This document shows positions 1 through 10,699 of a DNA stretch of 64,000 nucleotides, in pieces; positions within the stretch are counted from its first letter, which is position 1; each line of letters starts with the position of its first letter. The stretch covers positions 11,657,031 to 11,721,030 of the forward strand of contig NC_071337.1 in assembly GCF_027744825.2 (NCBI RefSeq). The letters run 5' to 3'. The stretch comes from Synchiropus splendidus (Eukaryota > Chordata > Actinopteri > Syngnathiformes > Callionymidae). A program made the translations under genes and the position numbers. The notes beneath the pieces were generated by a model. That model did no database searches, was not told the DNA's origin, and was given only the letters and a program-made list of their open reading frames with translations.

Positions 1-440
1 TGTCACGTCTGTCACATCAACACATCAGAATTATCTCCTCCAGTGGTGTTCATACTATCATAATCTGGCTACACATTTATAGTTCTTTATATGATGGTTC
101 ATATACAGTACTTTCAATAGTGGATGTGAATTCCATTGCTGTACCCATTCATTTTCAATCTTTTTGTAATGTGTTGTTATTGTTGCAGTCACATCAATAT
201 AAATGTGAGACTTTTTTTTGCTCTAGCTGCCCTCAAACTAGAGTTTTATTTATTTACTGAACTGCCTACCATGTTGAATTTTCTGCTATTTGTCATTTTC
301 TTCTTTGTTGGTGGAAAAAGTATTGATGTTTCTAAAGATTTTGTATATCAATATCACCCTATATGTCGTTCTTGTTTTGGAAATGTACAGTTTGTGTTAT
401 TCCTGAAATACCTCAGATTTGTACTTTAATTATTCCATGA

Positions 441-446
441 AATAAA
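441..446 (+). terminator. Candidate poly(A) signal of an upstream + strand gene
   Basis: A canonical AATAAA hexamer is followed about 45 bases later by a GT-rich run (TGCGTGTGTCTG), the usual arrangement for cleavage and polyadenylation. If real, bases 1 to about 465 are the 3' end of a gene lying left of the window. No coding sequence is visible to confirm it, and AATAAA is frequent by chance in AT-rich DNA. Confidence 0.25.
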
Positions 447-1080
447 ACCTTTATTATCGATCTATCTGTTTTCATGAGCCATGATCTCTGCGTGTGTCTG
501 TTTTAGTCTTAGCAATGAAGAATGTCGAATATTACTCCAGTGTAAAGTCAATAAAAGTGGAAATAATTTATGAGTATGACAGTAGCATGTCTTAAATATT
601 TAAGTTGTATTTTTCCTCATAATTCTTGTTAGTCTAAACATTTCAAGTGTTCAATTAGGTCAACCAGACAGCAGGTGGCAGTAGTGTTACTGACGCACGC
701 AGGTGACGTGAGGAAGAGGCAGCCAATGGGAATGAATGATAAAGACTTAAAAAATGTCAATAAATCCACATTTTCTCTCCTGAGCCTCCTGGTAGTTGAT
801 GTATACGAGTGATCCAATAAAATCAGAATGTCATCTTGTTTTAAATGGAGCTGGCCACATGACCAGATGTGCCAGTCAGGCAACCATATAAAAAGAAATG
901 AGGGAACCTTTCCATCCTCTCTGCTAAGTTTGCCCATTTCTTACAGACCTTGACGGTTCAACTGAAATGTGTTGGCCTGTTTTGGAGTGATTCTGTTTAC
1001 AAACATACAGAGGCCAAATTCATAACCCCTCCCAATTAGTAGTCATGTTGACCGTTGAATATTACGTGCAATATAATTCA

Positions 1081-1112
1081 TTATTCATGCCAGAAAAGAC
1101 TGGCATGAATAA
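1081..1112. repeat. Short perfect inverted repeat
   Basis: Thirteen-base arms, TTATTCATGCCAG and its exact complement CTGGCATGAATAA, flank a 6-base loop AAAAGA. It lies about 800 bases upstream of the rp9 start codon. It could be a chance palindrome, the remnant of a transposon end, or a cruciform site. No function can be assigned from sequence alone. Confidence 0.7.
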
Positions 1113-1772
1113 AGTTCAGAAGAACAAATGACCTCCATATTATTCAAGGGTCAAAACATCCTATGAATTTTGAGGCCAGTTATTTACACACATTGCTCAC
1201 TGAATTAAAGTTAATTAATGAACAAAAATCATCTTCAACCAGTTGAAGTGTGTCAGTCTCTGGCCTCTTTATCATTCTATTGATCTCATGCATGCTGTTA
1301 TGCGACGTCTCGCAAACATCAATCTGTGAAGTACAGAACACAACACGACCACCAAAGTCAAACAAGTTCTTGGTTTTAGAAACGATTGATTCTCATCTAA
1401 TTTTGCACTCGACTGACCACCTGTTGTTTGGTGTAACCCATGCCATGAAGACAAACTTTAACCATTAATAATCTTGAAACTTGTAACACTTTTTTCTCCG
1501 TCTTGTCTAGTTTTGTCTTTTAAACAAAGACACCTATATTCTGCGTGTCTTGATTTGTAGTAATCCGGTACTATGGAGTCTTTCGTATCAAATAAAAAGC
1601 AGTTAGATGTTAAACAGATGGATTTTAACTGGCTGATACTATTCATATGAACCATTTTCACCGTCAAATTTCGCACAACAGTGAGTCTTACCGACATATA
1701 AAACGAGTCTGCGCCATTCATGTGATACCGTTACTTCTCTGCAGGAGGCGCCAGACTTTCATGAATAGGCCA

Positions 1773-1781
1773 ACCGGAAGT
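1773..1781 (+). promoter_or_regulatory. ETS-type motif in the probable rp9 promoter
   Basis: ACCGGAAGT, a full match to the ETS/GABPA core, sits about 140 bases before the rp9 ATG. The surrounding 1740-1921 sequence is richer in CpG than the flank and has no convincing TATA box. Such motifs are typical of ubiquitously expressed promoters, which fits a splicing-associated gene. The transcription start site itself cannot be placed. Confidence 0.4.
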
Positions 1782-1921
1782 ACATGCTTCACCCCGTGTG
1801 TCGTTAGCATTTAGCTAACACGTAGCTCCCACTTTCTCCCCGTTATAAGACTGCGCGATTTAAGTGGCCGACCCTCTATTTCGCCGTAAAGAGGGGCACC
1901 GCTGACTCGGTCGTTGGTAAA

Positions 1922-2067
1922 ATGTCAGACAAGAAGCGAAGGAGAGAAAAGGAGGACCGGCGAGAACACAAGAAGCAGAAGATCACCGCACAGGAGTTGG
2001 AGAAGCTCAAAACACAGTCGAAAAGGCTCAGCCAAGAAGTCCAAAAGCTCAAACACGTCGAAACCTT
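1922..2067 (+). CDS. rp9: rp9 coding exon 1
   Basis: The exon encodes residues 1-48 (starting MSDKKRRREKEDRR) plus two bases of codon 49. The donor is GTGAGT at 2068. This N-terminus is the least conserved part of the family, but it keeps the typical run of Arg, Lys and Glu and leads into LKHVET, which matches the human LKHLES block. Confidence 0.9.
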
Positions 2068-5000
2068 GTGAGTACTGTGCTTCTGCTTTACAGAACCAAG
2101 TGGAAACAAGCTAAACTCTAAAGCAATTTGAAAGTGAATGTAAATAATAGTTAATATCTCTAACTAAGATGCTCTGCTTTTATTCAGCTACGAGAAACCT
2201 CCACCCGGACTCATAAAGGTAAGCCTGAATCTATGTGACTCCGCTGAAGCACATTCATTTGTTGAGCATTAAAACGACTTGGCACTTGCAGGAGTATGAG
2301 GAGAAGCCGGAGGACTGTATTCCTGCAGAACCTGGGAACGAGGAAGCTCGGAGCTTCCTGGCTCACGCCCCCACCAAGGGCCTGTGGATGCCGCTGGGAA
2401 AGGAGGTCAAGGTGATGCAGTGTAAGTCGTCCGGACGGCAAAAATGCCGACAGCAAAACCTTTGGAAACTTGTTTGTCATGACAGCATAATAGAATTATT
2501 ATAGTTTATGTATAGTTTAGGTTATATTTTCAGAAGAAGATTAGACATATAGTGGTAGACTATAGTGGAGTTGTAGTGAGACAATCTTGTAGTGAGACAA
2601 TCTGGTCGGTACAAGAAAAAGAGACTAGTGTCTGATGCATTTTGTGTTGACTCTTGGCCGTCCAAGTGTTTTCTTCTTTCACCGTCACTCTTATGTTTTA
2701 CTTTTAAATGTCATTTATTTTCCTCCAAATTATTGTCACATGTCACAGTGTGACTTAAGATGCAGAAAATGGCGTCTACAGCCAGATACAGTGGTACCTC
2801 GGTTCTCGACCACAATCCGTTCCAGGCAGACGTTCGAGAAGCGAATTGTTCGAAATCTGAATCGATTTTTCCCATTACAATGAATGGAAAAAGAAATAAT
2901 ACGTTCCAAGCCTTAAAATAGTCTTTTGTAGGAGTGAATGTAGAGTGTCTGCTGCAGGTGCGCTGTTCCTCTATGTGTGTGGCCGCTGCATGTGGGAGGG
3001 GTTGCCGAGTGAGTGACGTCTCTCCAGAAGTGAAGAGGTGCCCGGTGCGTGTCCAGCTCTGAATGTGCGCTTCTGTGCAGTTTGGCTGTGACAAAGTCAT
3101 AAACCAAGTCACGCTCTGTCCCAGACTCGCCTCATCCCTGTCCCAGCGCTATATAATAACAAAGCGCGTCATGGGTCAAAAAAATCCAGAAATTTTTGTT
3201 CGAATTCTGAGACGTTTGAAAACCGAGGCACCATATACCTGAAGAGATATCGTCATGCCATATTTGGGGTGATAGCATTAACCTTTGCCAAATCTTGTCA
3301 AGCAATTGAAGTGACATCAATTGGACGCTTGTACTGTATCCATTGTTGATAAATGAATAAAGTCCAACTGGTTCATAGCAATCCATAGTTGAAGCCCTCT
3401 CGTTTTATTCAGTCCATTTATGCTATCAACCCACTCACCCACACGCTACAGTAACGTGTTTATTTTTCATTGAGTGAACATGTTGATGCTCTGGAACTTG
3501 TTGATGATTTGATCAGCCACCATTATGGGGGAGATGTATGACTAAGTGTCACTGAATAGATCACAGAGGTCACACTAGGGATGGGAGCTTACGCACGCGT
3601 CAGTCACAGCTAAGGAATTGCATACATGAATATGACCATGGCGGTGCGTTGCTCTCCAGCTCCACGCTGTTTGGCAGCTGACCCCAGAGCGTGACAGTTG
3701 CGAAGAGTCTGGAGGACTTTTTTCACGATCATAGTTTTAAACATGTTTTTAATACAAGAGATTCTCAATAATAACATGAGTCTTTGGATCAGTGTTGGGT
3801 TTTGTTAGGTCCAGGGTCCTTGTAAGTTTTCCAACGTGCTTGTCTTAGTTGGTTCATATGGTTCAACACATATAGGGTTTCCTTCAGTGCTCGCGTCAGC
3901 AAAAGACGGCTGTGAAGTTAGTTGGATATTTGACATTTGCTCTGGTATTGTGGATGTCGTCCTCTGCTGCATCCACAAATGGGGCTCAGTGATGGCAGCC
4001 AGACTGTCTCACAGGCAGCACTAACACTATTATCCTGGATCAGTTAGGAATTTGTGAAATCATCAATCATACCAAAGATAAATGACCGTTTTTTTTGGAG
4101 ACAGAATTGTTTTTTTTTGTTTGTTTGTTTTTTTATCACGCTGGGAAATGGACTGATTGAGAGTTGGTATAATAATTTGAAGAATATTATATGAGTTAAT
4201 GATAATTGATGATAACTGTTTCTAATATTTCCTCCAGGAAATGTGTTCAGATGGGTCGAAAAGTTATAGTAAACTGCTAAGAGGCATCAGGTACATTGGG
4301 AACGGCACTTGGACAGCGGAATTTAACCCCAAAATAAAACTTGCAGCGCAGTCTGTCAGGCTACGAACACGACAGGGTTCTACAAGAGACATGAAACATT
4401 GAATTGCTCATCTCTGCGCTTAGTTAACTATCATGTTATATTTAAACATAAACAAATAATGTTGGAGACAATCTCTGGTAATGCAGAGAACAGAAGTGAC
4501 CAGTTAGTAACTGCTCCAGCTAAGTTTCATCAGAAAACAACTGGGCTTTCTTGACAGACTGTTGTGTGTCAAGCATGTATAGAATGACAATTCATTTTTT
4601 GTAAGTCATATTGTTTTAACCTGATAATTGTTTCCTCCCATATCACCGAAGCTTGGACCTGACCTCAATACAATAAAGCATAGATTATATCTCTTGGACG
4701 AAAGTGAAGCGTTTTAATAGAACCTGTCTTGGTGAACAATTGTCAAGTGTGAACGTGAGTTGTGTCGCAGTTCAGTTGTGTTTCCGCCTTGAGCATCACC
4801 TCTGATCTGTGACGTCTGGACCCTTGATGCAGGTTGGCGGTGCAAGCGTTACGGTCATCGCACTGGAGATCGAGAGTGTCCTTTCTTTACAAAAGGCAAC
4901 CAGAAACTGGAGCAGTTCAGAGTGGTGAGTTCTTCTGCTCTGAGCCAAGTTTTCTTGTGTAGCTATTTATGCAAACGATAATGATGTGTGATTAAGGAAA

Positions 5001-8000
5001 TGGGCTCGTAATGATTCATGGAATTCATCAAACTGCTAGAATGGAAGCGCTTCTGTAAGGTGAAGCTCGGAGAGGGACCTCACATAAGCAGTGAAACAAC
5101 CTTCGCATCATAATGCTTTACGCGGAGCAGGGCTGTCAAACTAAATCAGGCAAGGGGGCAACATTTTGAACGCAGACCGGACAATTTTTAAAATATATTG
5201 AAGTCTGTAAATGGTGTTCTTTGATTTAAAAAAAAAAAGCAAATTATTTATGCCTTATCCGTGAAGGATGGTAAATTGCATGATTTTAAGTAGATGTATA
5301 AATACATAACTAAATGTTTACTAAATTAAAAAATGACTATTTTTGTCAAAGAAAAAAAAAACAGCAATGTTAACACGTTTTACACATTCCTACTTTTTTT
5401 ACTTTTATTTATTTATTTATACATTTAATTTTGCATGCATTTTATTATTCCAACATTTCTTCATGTATTTCTACGATTTTTATTTATTTTTTTTTTTTCC
5501 ACTTTTATTTTTGTCGACATTTTTGTCTTGAGGTCTGTTTTCTGGATGCACGCAGCACCCACTGACTTCATACAGTGTCGGGAGCAGGCACGACGCCTCA
5601 GAGATCGGCATCGATTGCTTTGGTTTGTTGCTTTCGTCTAACCTGCTTCAGACTCGCTGTCAGACTGACTTATAAATGTATAATAATAATATATACAGTA
5701 TACACAGAAATAGCACCCTTCTTTGACAAAATAAAATCTGAAATCATTTTTTTACATTTATTTACATATTGATTTATTTAATTTATACATTTAGTTATGT
5801 ATTTCTATATTTATTTTTTTTATAACTATGCCTTTTATCGTCACTTATACTTGTCTATTTTTGTCTTCAAAATATTTAAACTGTCCTTCACTGCTGACTC
5901 ACAACACAGAAGGCCATTTCTTTTGACTTGTCCTACTAACGGTTTGACACCGATACAGGGACCCTATCCAGCATTTTCAAATTTCCGTAGGTAAATATAA
6001 ATGTAGGTAAACATAAATGCTGACCTGTTACACTTCATCACATTTACGGGCCTCATCATGAGGCTGGTGTGTTTTTTTTTTTTTCTTTTTCTCTCAGTGG
6101 TTTCCTTTTCATGCCACTCTGATCATCTCTGTGTTTCTGGAATGTGAACTGGTTAGTCTGAAGTTGGCAACACATGCTCATTTGCTGCTCCAGAGTCTTC
6201 GTGCCGAGAGGCCGTCCTGCTCTTTCAGAAATCCTCTGCAATGATTACCATAAGTGCTACTGTATCACATTTTTCCATCTCATTGTTGCTGAGACAACAG
6301 AACATGTCAGCAAAATGTGTGTGTCGCAAGATGTGGTTGTCTTTTTTTTTGGAATATTCATCTGAAAAATGCTGTTCTGCTCTCACACTTGACCGAGTTT
6401 CTGTCCTAATTCTTTCAGGCTCATGAAGACCCCATGTACGATGTTATTCGGGAGAACAAAAGGAACGAAAAAGAAACCAGGTAACACTCTTCTCTTTCTC
6501 CTGCCTGTGTGCTGTTGTTTCAGATAATCTTCAGGGTTTGTTTTTTTCCCCTTGGAGGGGGTAAACAGGTTGAGGCAACCTGAAACATTGTGGCTGGTGG
6601 GAACAGATAATGTTTGACACCAGCAGCAGGGCTGGTTCTCACTTCTGAACCCTGGTGAAGGGGCACAGCAGCAGCAGCACGCACCCTTGAGTGTCACTTA
6701 CATGCATAATGAAAATGTTGCTGAGGGGCCTGTGCAACCTTTTGCAGCACTGTGATGGAATCTCAGCTGTGCATCTTATGAACTGTGGTATCTTTATAAA
6801 GCAGCCGGGAACAGTTCCTTGGGTTAGGTTTGCATACCAGGTCACGGTGTTCATTAATAATGTATGAGATATTTTGACTTTTGTTGCTGCACTAAAGGTA
6901 AAACTACTCAAATAATGGGGATGTTATGGATGTGAATTGCAGCCAATAAAATTATTTTAACCAACTACATGTATGCAGCTTAACATTTCTCACAATTTCT
7001 TCTGAATATATAACAATGACCAACAGATATAATGTGACACATTGGGAGTGTTATTGTGTGTACGCTGGATTCATTCTCAAAATCTGAAGAGAATTATCTA
7101 TCCCGCTCTGTTTTCTTTCTTTCTAAGTGCGTCTGTATGTGCTTGTGTTCCTTCCATCTTTTTTTTACCTCAATTTTTCTTTCCTCAATAGCTTCTTTCC
7201 TGCAGTCCAGATCACTTTATATCTCACTTATTTCTTGAGATTCTTCAATCCTCCAGCTTCAGTCACTGCCGCTGCCGTGCTATGTGTCTGACTGAATTTG
7301 TTTTTCCCAAACGTTTCTCAGTGTGTGGATGTCATAGCAGTGACTGGATTGTCCCCAAACTCCTCTTAGATAATTCAGACCTCTGGATAGGAAACGGAAG
7401 GTTGCCAGACACTGTGAAACACCTCAAGGTTGACTCTCAGTATTCCATCACTGCTCTTCACACTGGTCTCATTGGCATTCAACATTCAGATCTTACTGAG
7501 TAGAGTGTCCAGCAGCAACTATCTTCTGAGGTAGTTGAGGTCTGTAATTACAGTTATTTGTTCAAGTGGAGAGGTACTCGCTGAATTTTTTTTGTCTTTT
7601 GATATTCATTTTGCTCGACGGAGATGTGGCTGGTAGCATTATTTAAAAGGCTCAGTGTGAGGAATTATACTGTGGTTTGTTGCAGCAGAGGTTAAACTAA
7701 ACAAGCTTTTTTTTTCAAGAAACAAGAAAGGCGCTTTGACAGTGCATGCCTCCGCCAAGCCACTCATTTTCCTCCTAACTGTGGTGTGAATATTATTGCC
7801 CTGCATACATTTTGTCTACGTCATACAGTATATGTGGAACACGTGTGATCAATCAGACCGCAGGTGGCAGTAGCGTTCAATAGCTCCATCAACACACATG
7901 GAACATTCGTAAATTGAATACATTGTGTTGCTTATTTATTTCTGTGATTTTGTTGTGTATTGTGTGTTATGAATCTTGAGATAGTTCATAAATCCAAACA

Positions 8001-8587
8001 AACCTCCAATCAGCCCAAAAATGAAATTTAAAAAATTCGCCAAGAAGATAACTTTATAACTTTTTAAGTTACGGTGCCCACTTACAAATCGCTGACTAAC
8101 CCATGTCGTTGAAACATAATATTACTTCTGTTATAAAGTTATGTTGTTTTTATTTTTTTGTAATAAGTATTTTAACTTGATTCAAGTAATTTAATACTTT
8201 TTTAAATTATCGATATCTTGCAATTCATCTGTTCAGTCAACTCACGCTACATGGCCATTTGCAGATCAATTTTTTTTTTTTGTTTTTTGCGTAAACATAC
8301 ATGGATAAACCACTTTTGTTCAGTGGAGATAATTGTCGCTTAGCTCCTTATTACACCATTACTAACGGTGAATGTGAGTGATGTGTCGATTATACTGCGT
8401 CTTCTTCTCTCTACCATACCAAGTTTATTTATAAAGCACTTAAGATTGTCACTAAGTGCTGTACGGCAGTAAAATCAGGATAAAACAGACATTAAAGACA
8501 ATACATACACAAAGTTAAAACGGGGCAGATAGACGAAAAAAAAATCTCTAAACAAAATCTATAAATATCTATAAACACACACACACG

Positions 8588-8637
<50 letters not shown>

Positions 8638-9603
8638 GCCAACACTAGCTTGTTCAGCACGCACGTGTTAGCATTGACTTACAGTGATTTGCTTACCTGG
8701 TGTGATTGTGTCGCCCTCACACAGATATGTTTACACATTTTAGACATTTGTACATTCTTGTCAACCGTCGCCCCTTATGTTGCTGCTGACACATTGCTGC
8801 GGTTCACATTCTCCGTCCTCTTGGAAACGAGACATGGTCCAGAGTCTGGCCTGGGAAATGCCACCGTCGGCTGATAAGTTTTACGGCAGGGATTAATGAT
8901 GTAAATCTATCCATCTCTGGGACTTCACTGTTTGTTTAGTGATGGTTTAACTGTGTTGTTGCGTCGCTTAGTAGCTGCTTTGTGCTGTAGCGACTTGATT
9001 GAATCTGCAGTTTACCCTCAGTGATGTGAGAAAGCTCTCGCACCGCCGCGGCCCCTCCAGAGGTCATGTGCAGGTCTGTGTTACATCACTGGATAGAGGA
9101 GCACTTCTTCACTGACTAACTACGTTTCCTCCCGCACTAATGACTGCAGCTGCCCCAGCCGCGAGCGCCAAGCAGGTGTGGAAACGACCTTAAAATCCTC
9201 CGTCGCTGCACTTTGGGCGGATGTTCAGGAACCCTCTGATGAATTGCGATGCCAGTTGTCAGAGTGCAAACTCACTAATCCAGCCAAAGTTGGCCGGTGC
9301 GGGAGCGATGCAGCAGCAGCAGCGTCCTGACTCAGCATTGTTTGTCTCCTGGTGGTTAATTCCTCCTCTTCTTCTCCTCAACTTCCTCTTCGCAGGATCC
9401 AGCAGTTGCAGCAGTTGCTCCAGGACACCACTTCTTCATCGTCCTCCTCCGATTCAGACAGCTCCTCTTCGTCATCCGACCACCACCACCGCCGCAGCAA
9501 GAAGAGGAAGAAGAAAGAGAAGAAGAAGAAGGACAAGAAGAAGAGAAAGAGGAAGCGCAAGCACAAGTCTTCCAAATCGAGTGACTCTTCAGACTCAGAC
9601 TGA
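1922..9603 (+). CDS. rp9: RP9 (PIM1-associated protein PAP-1), complete six-exon gene
   Basis: Coding exons are 1922-2067, 2188-2218, 2292-2421, 4833-4924, 6419-6480 and 9396-9603. Together they give 669 nt, or 222 residues plus stop, against about 221 in human RP9. All junctions are GT/AG and the phases join without a break. In order, the protein has a charged basic N-terminus with coiled-coil character (1-48), the family block YEKPPPGLIK (50-59), and the HAPTKGLWMPLGKEVKVMQ region. A zinc-knuckle-like module follows with C103, C106, H111 and C118, then AHEDPMYD (134-141), a Ser/Asp-rich run, a long Lys/Arg run, and an SDSSDSD end. RP9 is a nuclear protein associated with PIM1 kinase and the pre-mRNA splicing machinery; human missense changes cause dominant retinitis pigmentosa. 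Position H135 here aligns with human H137, one of the reported mutation sites, and is intact. The start was chosen because ATG precedes the only open basic N-terminus. Confidence 0.96.
2188..2218 (+). CDS. rp9: rp9 coding exon 2 (31 nt)
   Basis: A very short exon that completes F49 and encodes YEKPPPGLIK. It is bounded by TATTCAG and GTAAGC. The peptide is a near-invariant RP9 family signature, which makes this exon certain despite its size. Confidence 0.93.
2292..2421 (+). CDS. rp9: rp9 coding exon 3
   Basis: The exon encodes residues 60-102, including EKPEDCIP, FLAHAPTKGLWMPLGKE and VKVMQ, plus the first base of C103. The acceptor is ...TTGCAG and the donor is GTAAGT. Only 73 bases of intron separate it from exon 2, a compact intron of the kind common in fish. 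Confidence 0.95.
2422..4832 (+). other. rp9 intron 3
   Basis: This 2.4-kb intron begins GTAAGT and ends GATGCAG. It carries MITE copy A at 2789-3234 and a T-rich run near 4090-4135. I see no other exon or RNA gene in it. Confidence 0.85.
2789..3234. mobile_element. Non-autonomous DNA transposon (MITE), copy A
   Basis: The element starts CAGTGGTACCTCGGTT directly after a TA dinucleotide. It ends with the degraded complement CCGAGGCACC followed by TATA. The terminal sequence and TA target suggest the Tc1/mariner-pogo group. Related copies lie at 36026-36654, 42409-42706 and 42855-43418 in both orientations. Open frames on its minus strand (for instance one ending near 2711) recur in the other copies only because the DNA is repetitive. 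No transposase is encoded. The right boundary is approximate. Confidence 0.75.
4833..4924 (+). CDS. rp9: rp9 coding exon 4 (zinc-knuckle-like module)
   Basis: The exon completes C103 and encodes residues 104-133, WRCKRYGHRTGDRECPFF followed by the NQKLEQFRV block. The putative metal ligands are spaced C-x2-C-x4-H-x6-C, slightly longer than a retroviral-type knuckle, as is usual for RP9. The donor is GTGAGT. Confidence 0.96.
4925..6418 (+). other. rp9 intron 4
   Basis: A hAT-like terminal sequence lies at 5128. The 5200-5880 stretch is very AT-rich and simple, with repeated TTTATTTATTT runs. A T-run occurs at 6071-6084. No further gene is visible, and the short open frames here are by-products of low complexity. 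Confidence 0.8.
5128..5210. mobile_element. hAT-type transposon terminus (fragment)
   Basis: The start CAGGGCTGTCAAACT, followed by CAAGGGGGCAACATTTTGAA, matches the common CAGGGGTGTCAAACTC... end of vertebrate hAT (Charlie-like) elements. The opposite end could not be found, so the extent to the right is unknown. Confidence 0.5.
6419..6480 (+). CDS. rp9: rp9 coding exon 5
   Basis: The exon encodes residues 134-153 (AHEDPMYDVIRENKRNEKET) plus two bases of R154. Acceptor TCTTTCAG and donor GTAACA. The AHEDPMYD block is strongly conserved in RP9 proteins and includes the residue equivalent to human His137. Confidence 0.95.
8425..8500. repeat. Dispersed fish retroposon-like fragment
   Basis: TTTATTTATAAAGCACTTAA followed by AAGTGCTGTACGGCAGTAAA and AAACAGACATTAAAGACAAT is a pattern that I recognise as recurring across teleost genomes near LINE/SINE tails. 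The family cannot be named from memory with certainty. Confidence 0.4.
8573..8636. repeat. Compound (CA)n-(TA)n microsatellite
   Basis: About 25 bases of CA repeat, interrupted by one CG, run directly into about 36 bases of uninterrupted TA repeat. It is likely polymorphic and able to melt or form cruciforms. Confidence 0.95.
9396..9603 (+). CDS. rp9: rp9 coding exon 6 (Ser/Lys-rich tail)
   Basis: The exon completes R154 and encodes IQQLQQLLQDTT, then a run of Ser/Asp, then a block of almost only Lys and Arg, then HKSSKSSDSSDSD and TGA at 9601. The acceptor is CTTCGCAG. The basic tail is expected to direct nuclear localisation, and the Ser/Asp acidic patches resemble casein-kinase substrates (inference). 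Long open frames on the other strand here are shadows of the repetitive codons. Confidence 0.95.
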
Positions 9604-10695
9604 TGACTGCAGATGTAGGAGCTTAAATGAAGGACAGGGAAGCGAAGCCCGTGTGTGCACCCAAGTCTCCTCTCTGCTGGGTTACATCCAGCATTTAGTC
9701 CGAGGCAAGGACGAGTGCCTTGCTGCATGTATCCGTTAGAGCGTCGCCTGCATGGAGGCATTGATATGTCATGTCTGCGTGTTTGTATTCCCGCCATTTT
9801 CTGCTGTGATTGTAGAGCGAGTCGGTGCAGCTGGCACACGAGCCAGAATGTTGGAATCCTCGTGACTGTTCATAAATATCTAGAATGGCTTGAGGTCGGA
9901 ACATGCTCCGCCACTCAACGGGAAGGAATGTAAGTGAATGTTTTCCTCATCCTGAGAATTAAAAAAACGCCACTGTGGTCGCAAAAACATGGACCTTTGT
10001 CCGTCTTTGTTCCCCTGGCGTTATCTGGTGGATGGAATGTTTTCATGGCAAAAACAAAAAGTGCTTTCACTTGCTGCAATCTCCATCTGGGCCGTGTTAG
10101 AAGCAGCAAAACAGTTAGGTCACTCTGGGGGACGTGTCAGGTACTTCCACGCTGCTGCACAAACGCACTCATAACTCAAGTCAAGCACACACATGCTCAT
10201 GAAATTGTTCTAGAAATCTTCTTTTTCTGCTAGGAAGCCCCTCCACAGAAACCTTATGGGAACACCAAGGTGAATAAGGAGACTTTCTAATCTTTCTGGT
10301 TCGTCCGGGTTGTGCGCTATGGCTTGACCTATGCTCTGCTTCCCTCACTTGTGAGCAAGACCCTTGGATACTAATAGACATGGGAAAGATTTCCAAATGA
10401 AAAGCATTGTTTCTAACTGGGAGGAGCCAACTGTACCTCTATTTCAGTCAAAATGTCTTCATGGAAACAGGAAATGCTGACAGTTCAACTGAGTAAGGAC
10501 TGAATATTGAATTCCACAAAAACACTACTTTGTTGACTCGGTGACACTGAAAAGGCTTGTGATTGTCATGTCCCCTGGTGAAAGGTGCTCTGTGTCTGCT
10601 GTGAGTTGCATGACACGTCTGGCTCGGGCGGCTTGTCTGACCCGTGTCTCGTCCAGGAAGACGGAGTGCTTCAATAAAGCAGCTCCTAGGAACCG
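9604..10695 (+). other. Probable rp9 3' untranslated region
   Basis: Sequence from the stop codon to just after AATAAA at 10673. A weaker ATTAAA at 9958 could serve a shorter transcript. An exon-like 36-nt segment lies inside at 10234-10269 (see findings). No other coding potential is convincing. Confidence 0.4.
10673..10678 (+). terminator. Candidate rp9 poly(A) signal
   Basis: AATAAA lies 1.07 kb after the rp9 stop codon, the first canonical hexamer on the + strand after the gene that I could find. Downstream sequence is only moderately GT-rich. Confidence 0.4.
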
Positions 10696-10699
10696 GATT

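Larger units (their letters stand above)
1..1740. other. Upstream flank, no gene recognised
   Basis: This AT-rich stretch holds no open frame that I can match to a protein. Its start resembles a 3' untranslated end (see the AATAAA entry at 441). It also contains a perfect palindrome at 1081-1112 and a GCAGGTGGCAGTAG motif near 671 that recurs near 7860. Otherwise I see nothing in it. Confidence 0.5.
6481..9395 (+). other. rp9 intron 5
   Basis: The intron holds a second GCAGGTGGCAGTAG motif near 7860, a dispersed retroposon-like piece at 8425-8500 and a CA/TA microsatellite at 8573-8636. A short CpG-rich patch lies near 9040-9200. I see no exon between exons 5 and 6. Confidence 0.8.

Noticed and set aside
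2711..3112. 133-codon minus-strand open frame that recurs at 36374-36679 and 42382-43135
   Set aside because: The frame lies inside the MITE and recurs because the DNA is repeated; there is no transposase motif such as a DDE triad.
9378..9839. 153-codon minus-strand open frame rich in acidic and aromatic runs
   Set aside because: It is the antisense shadow of the Ser/Lys-rich last exon of rp9; the composition follows from the repetitive codons.
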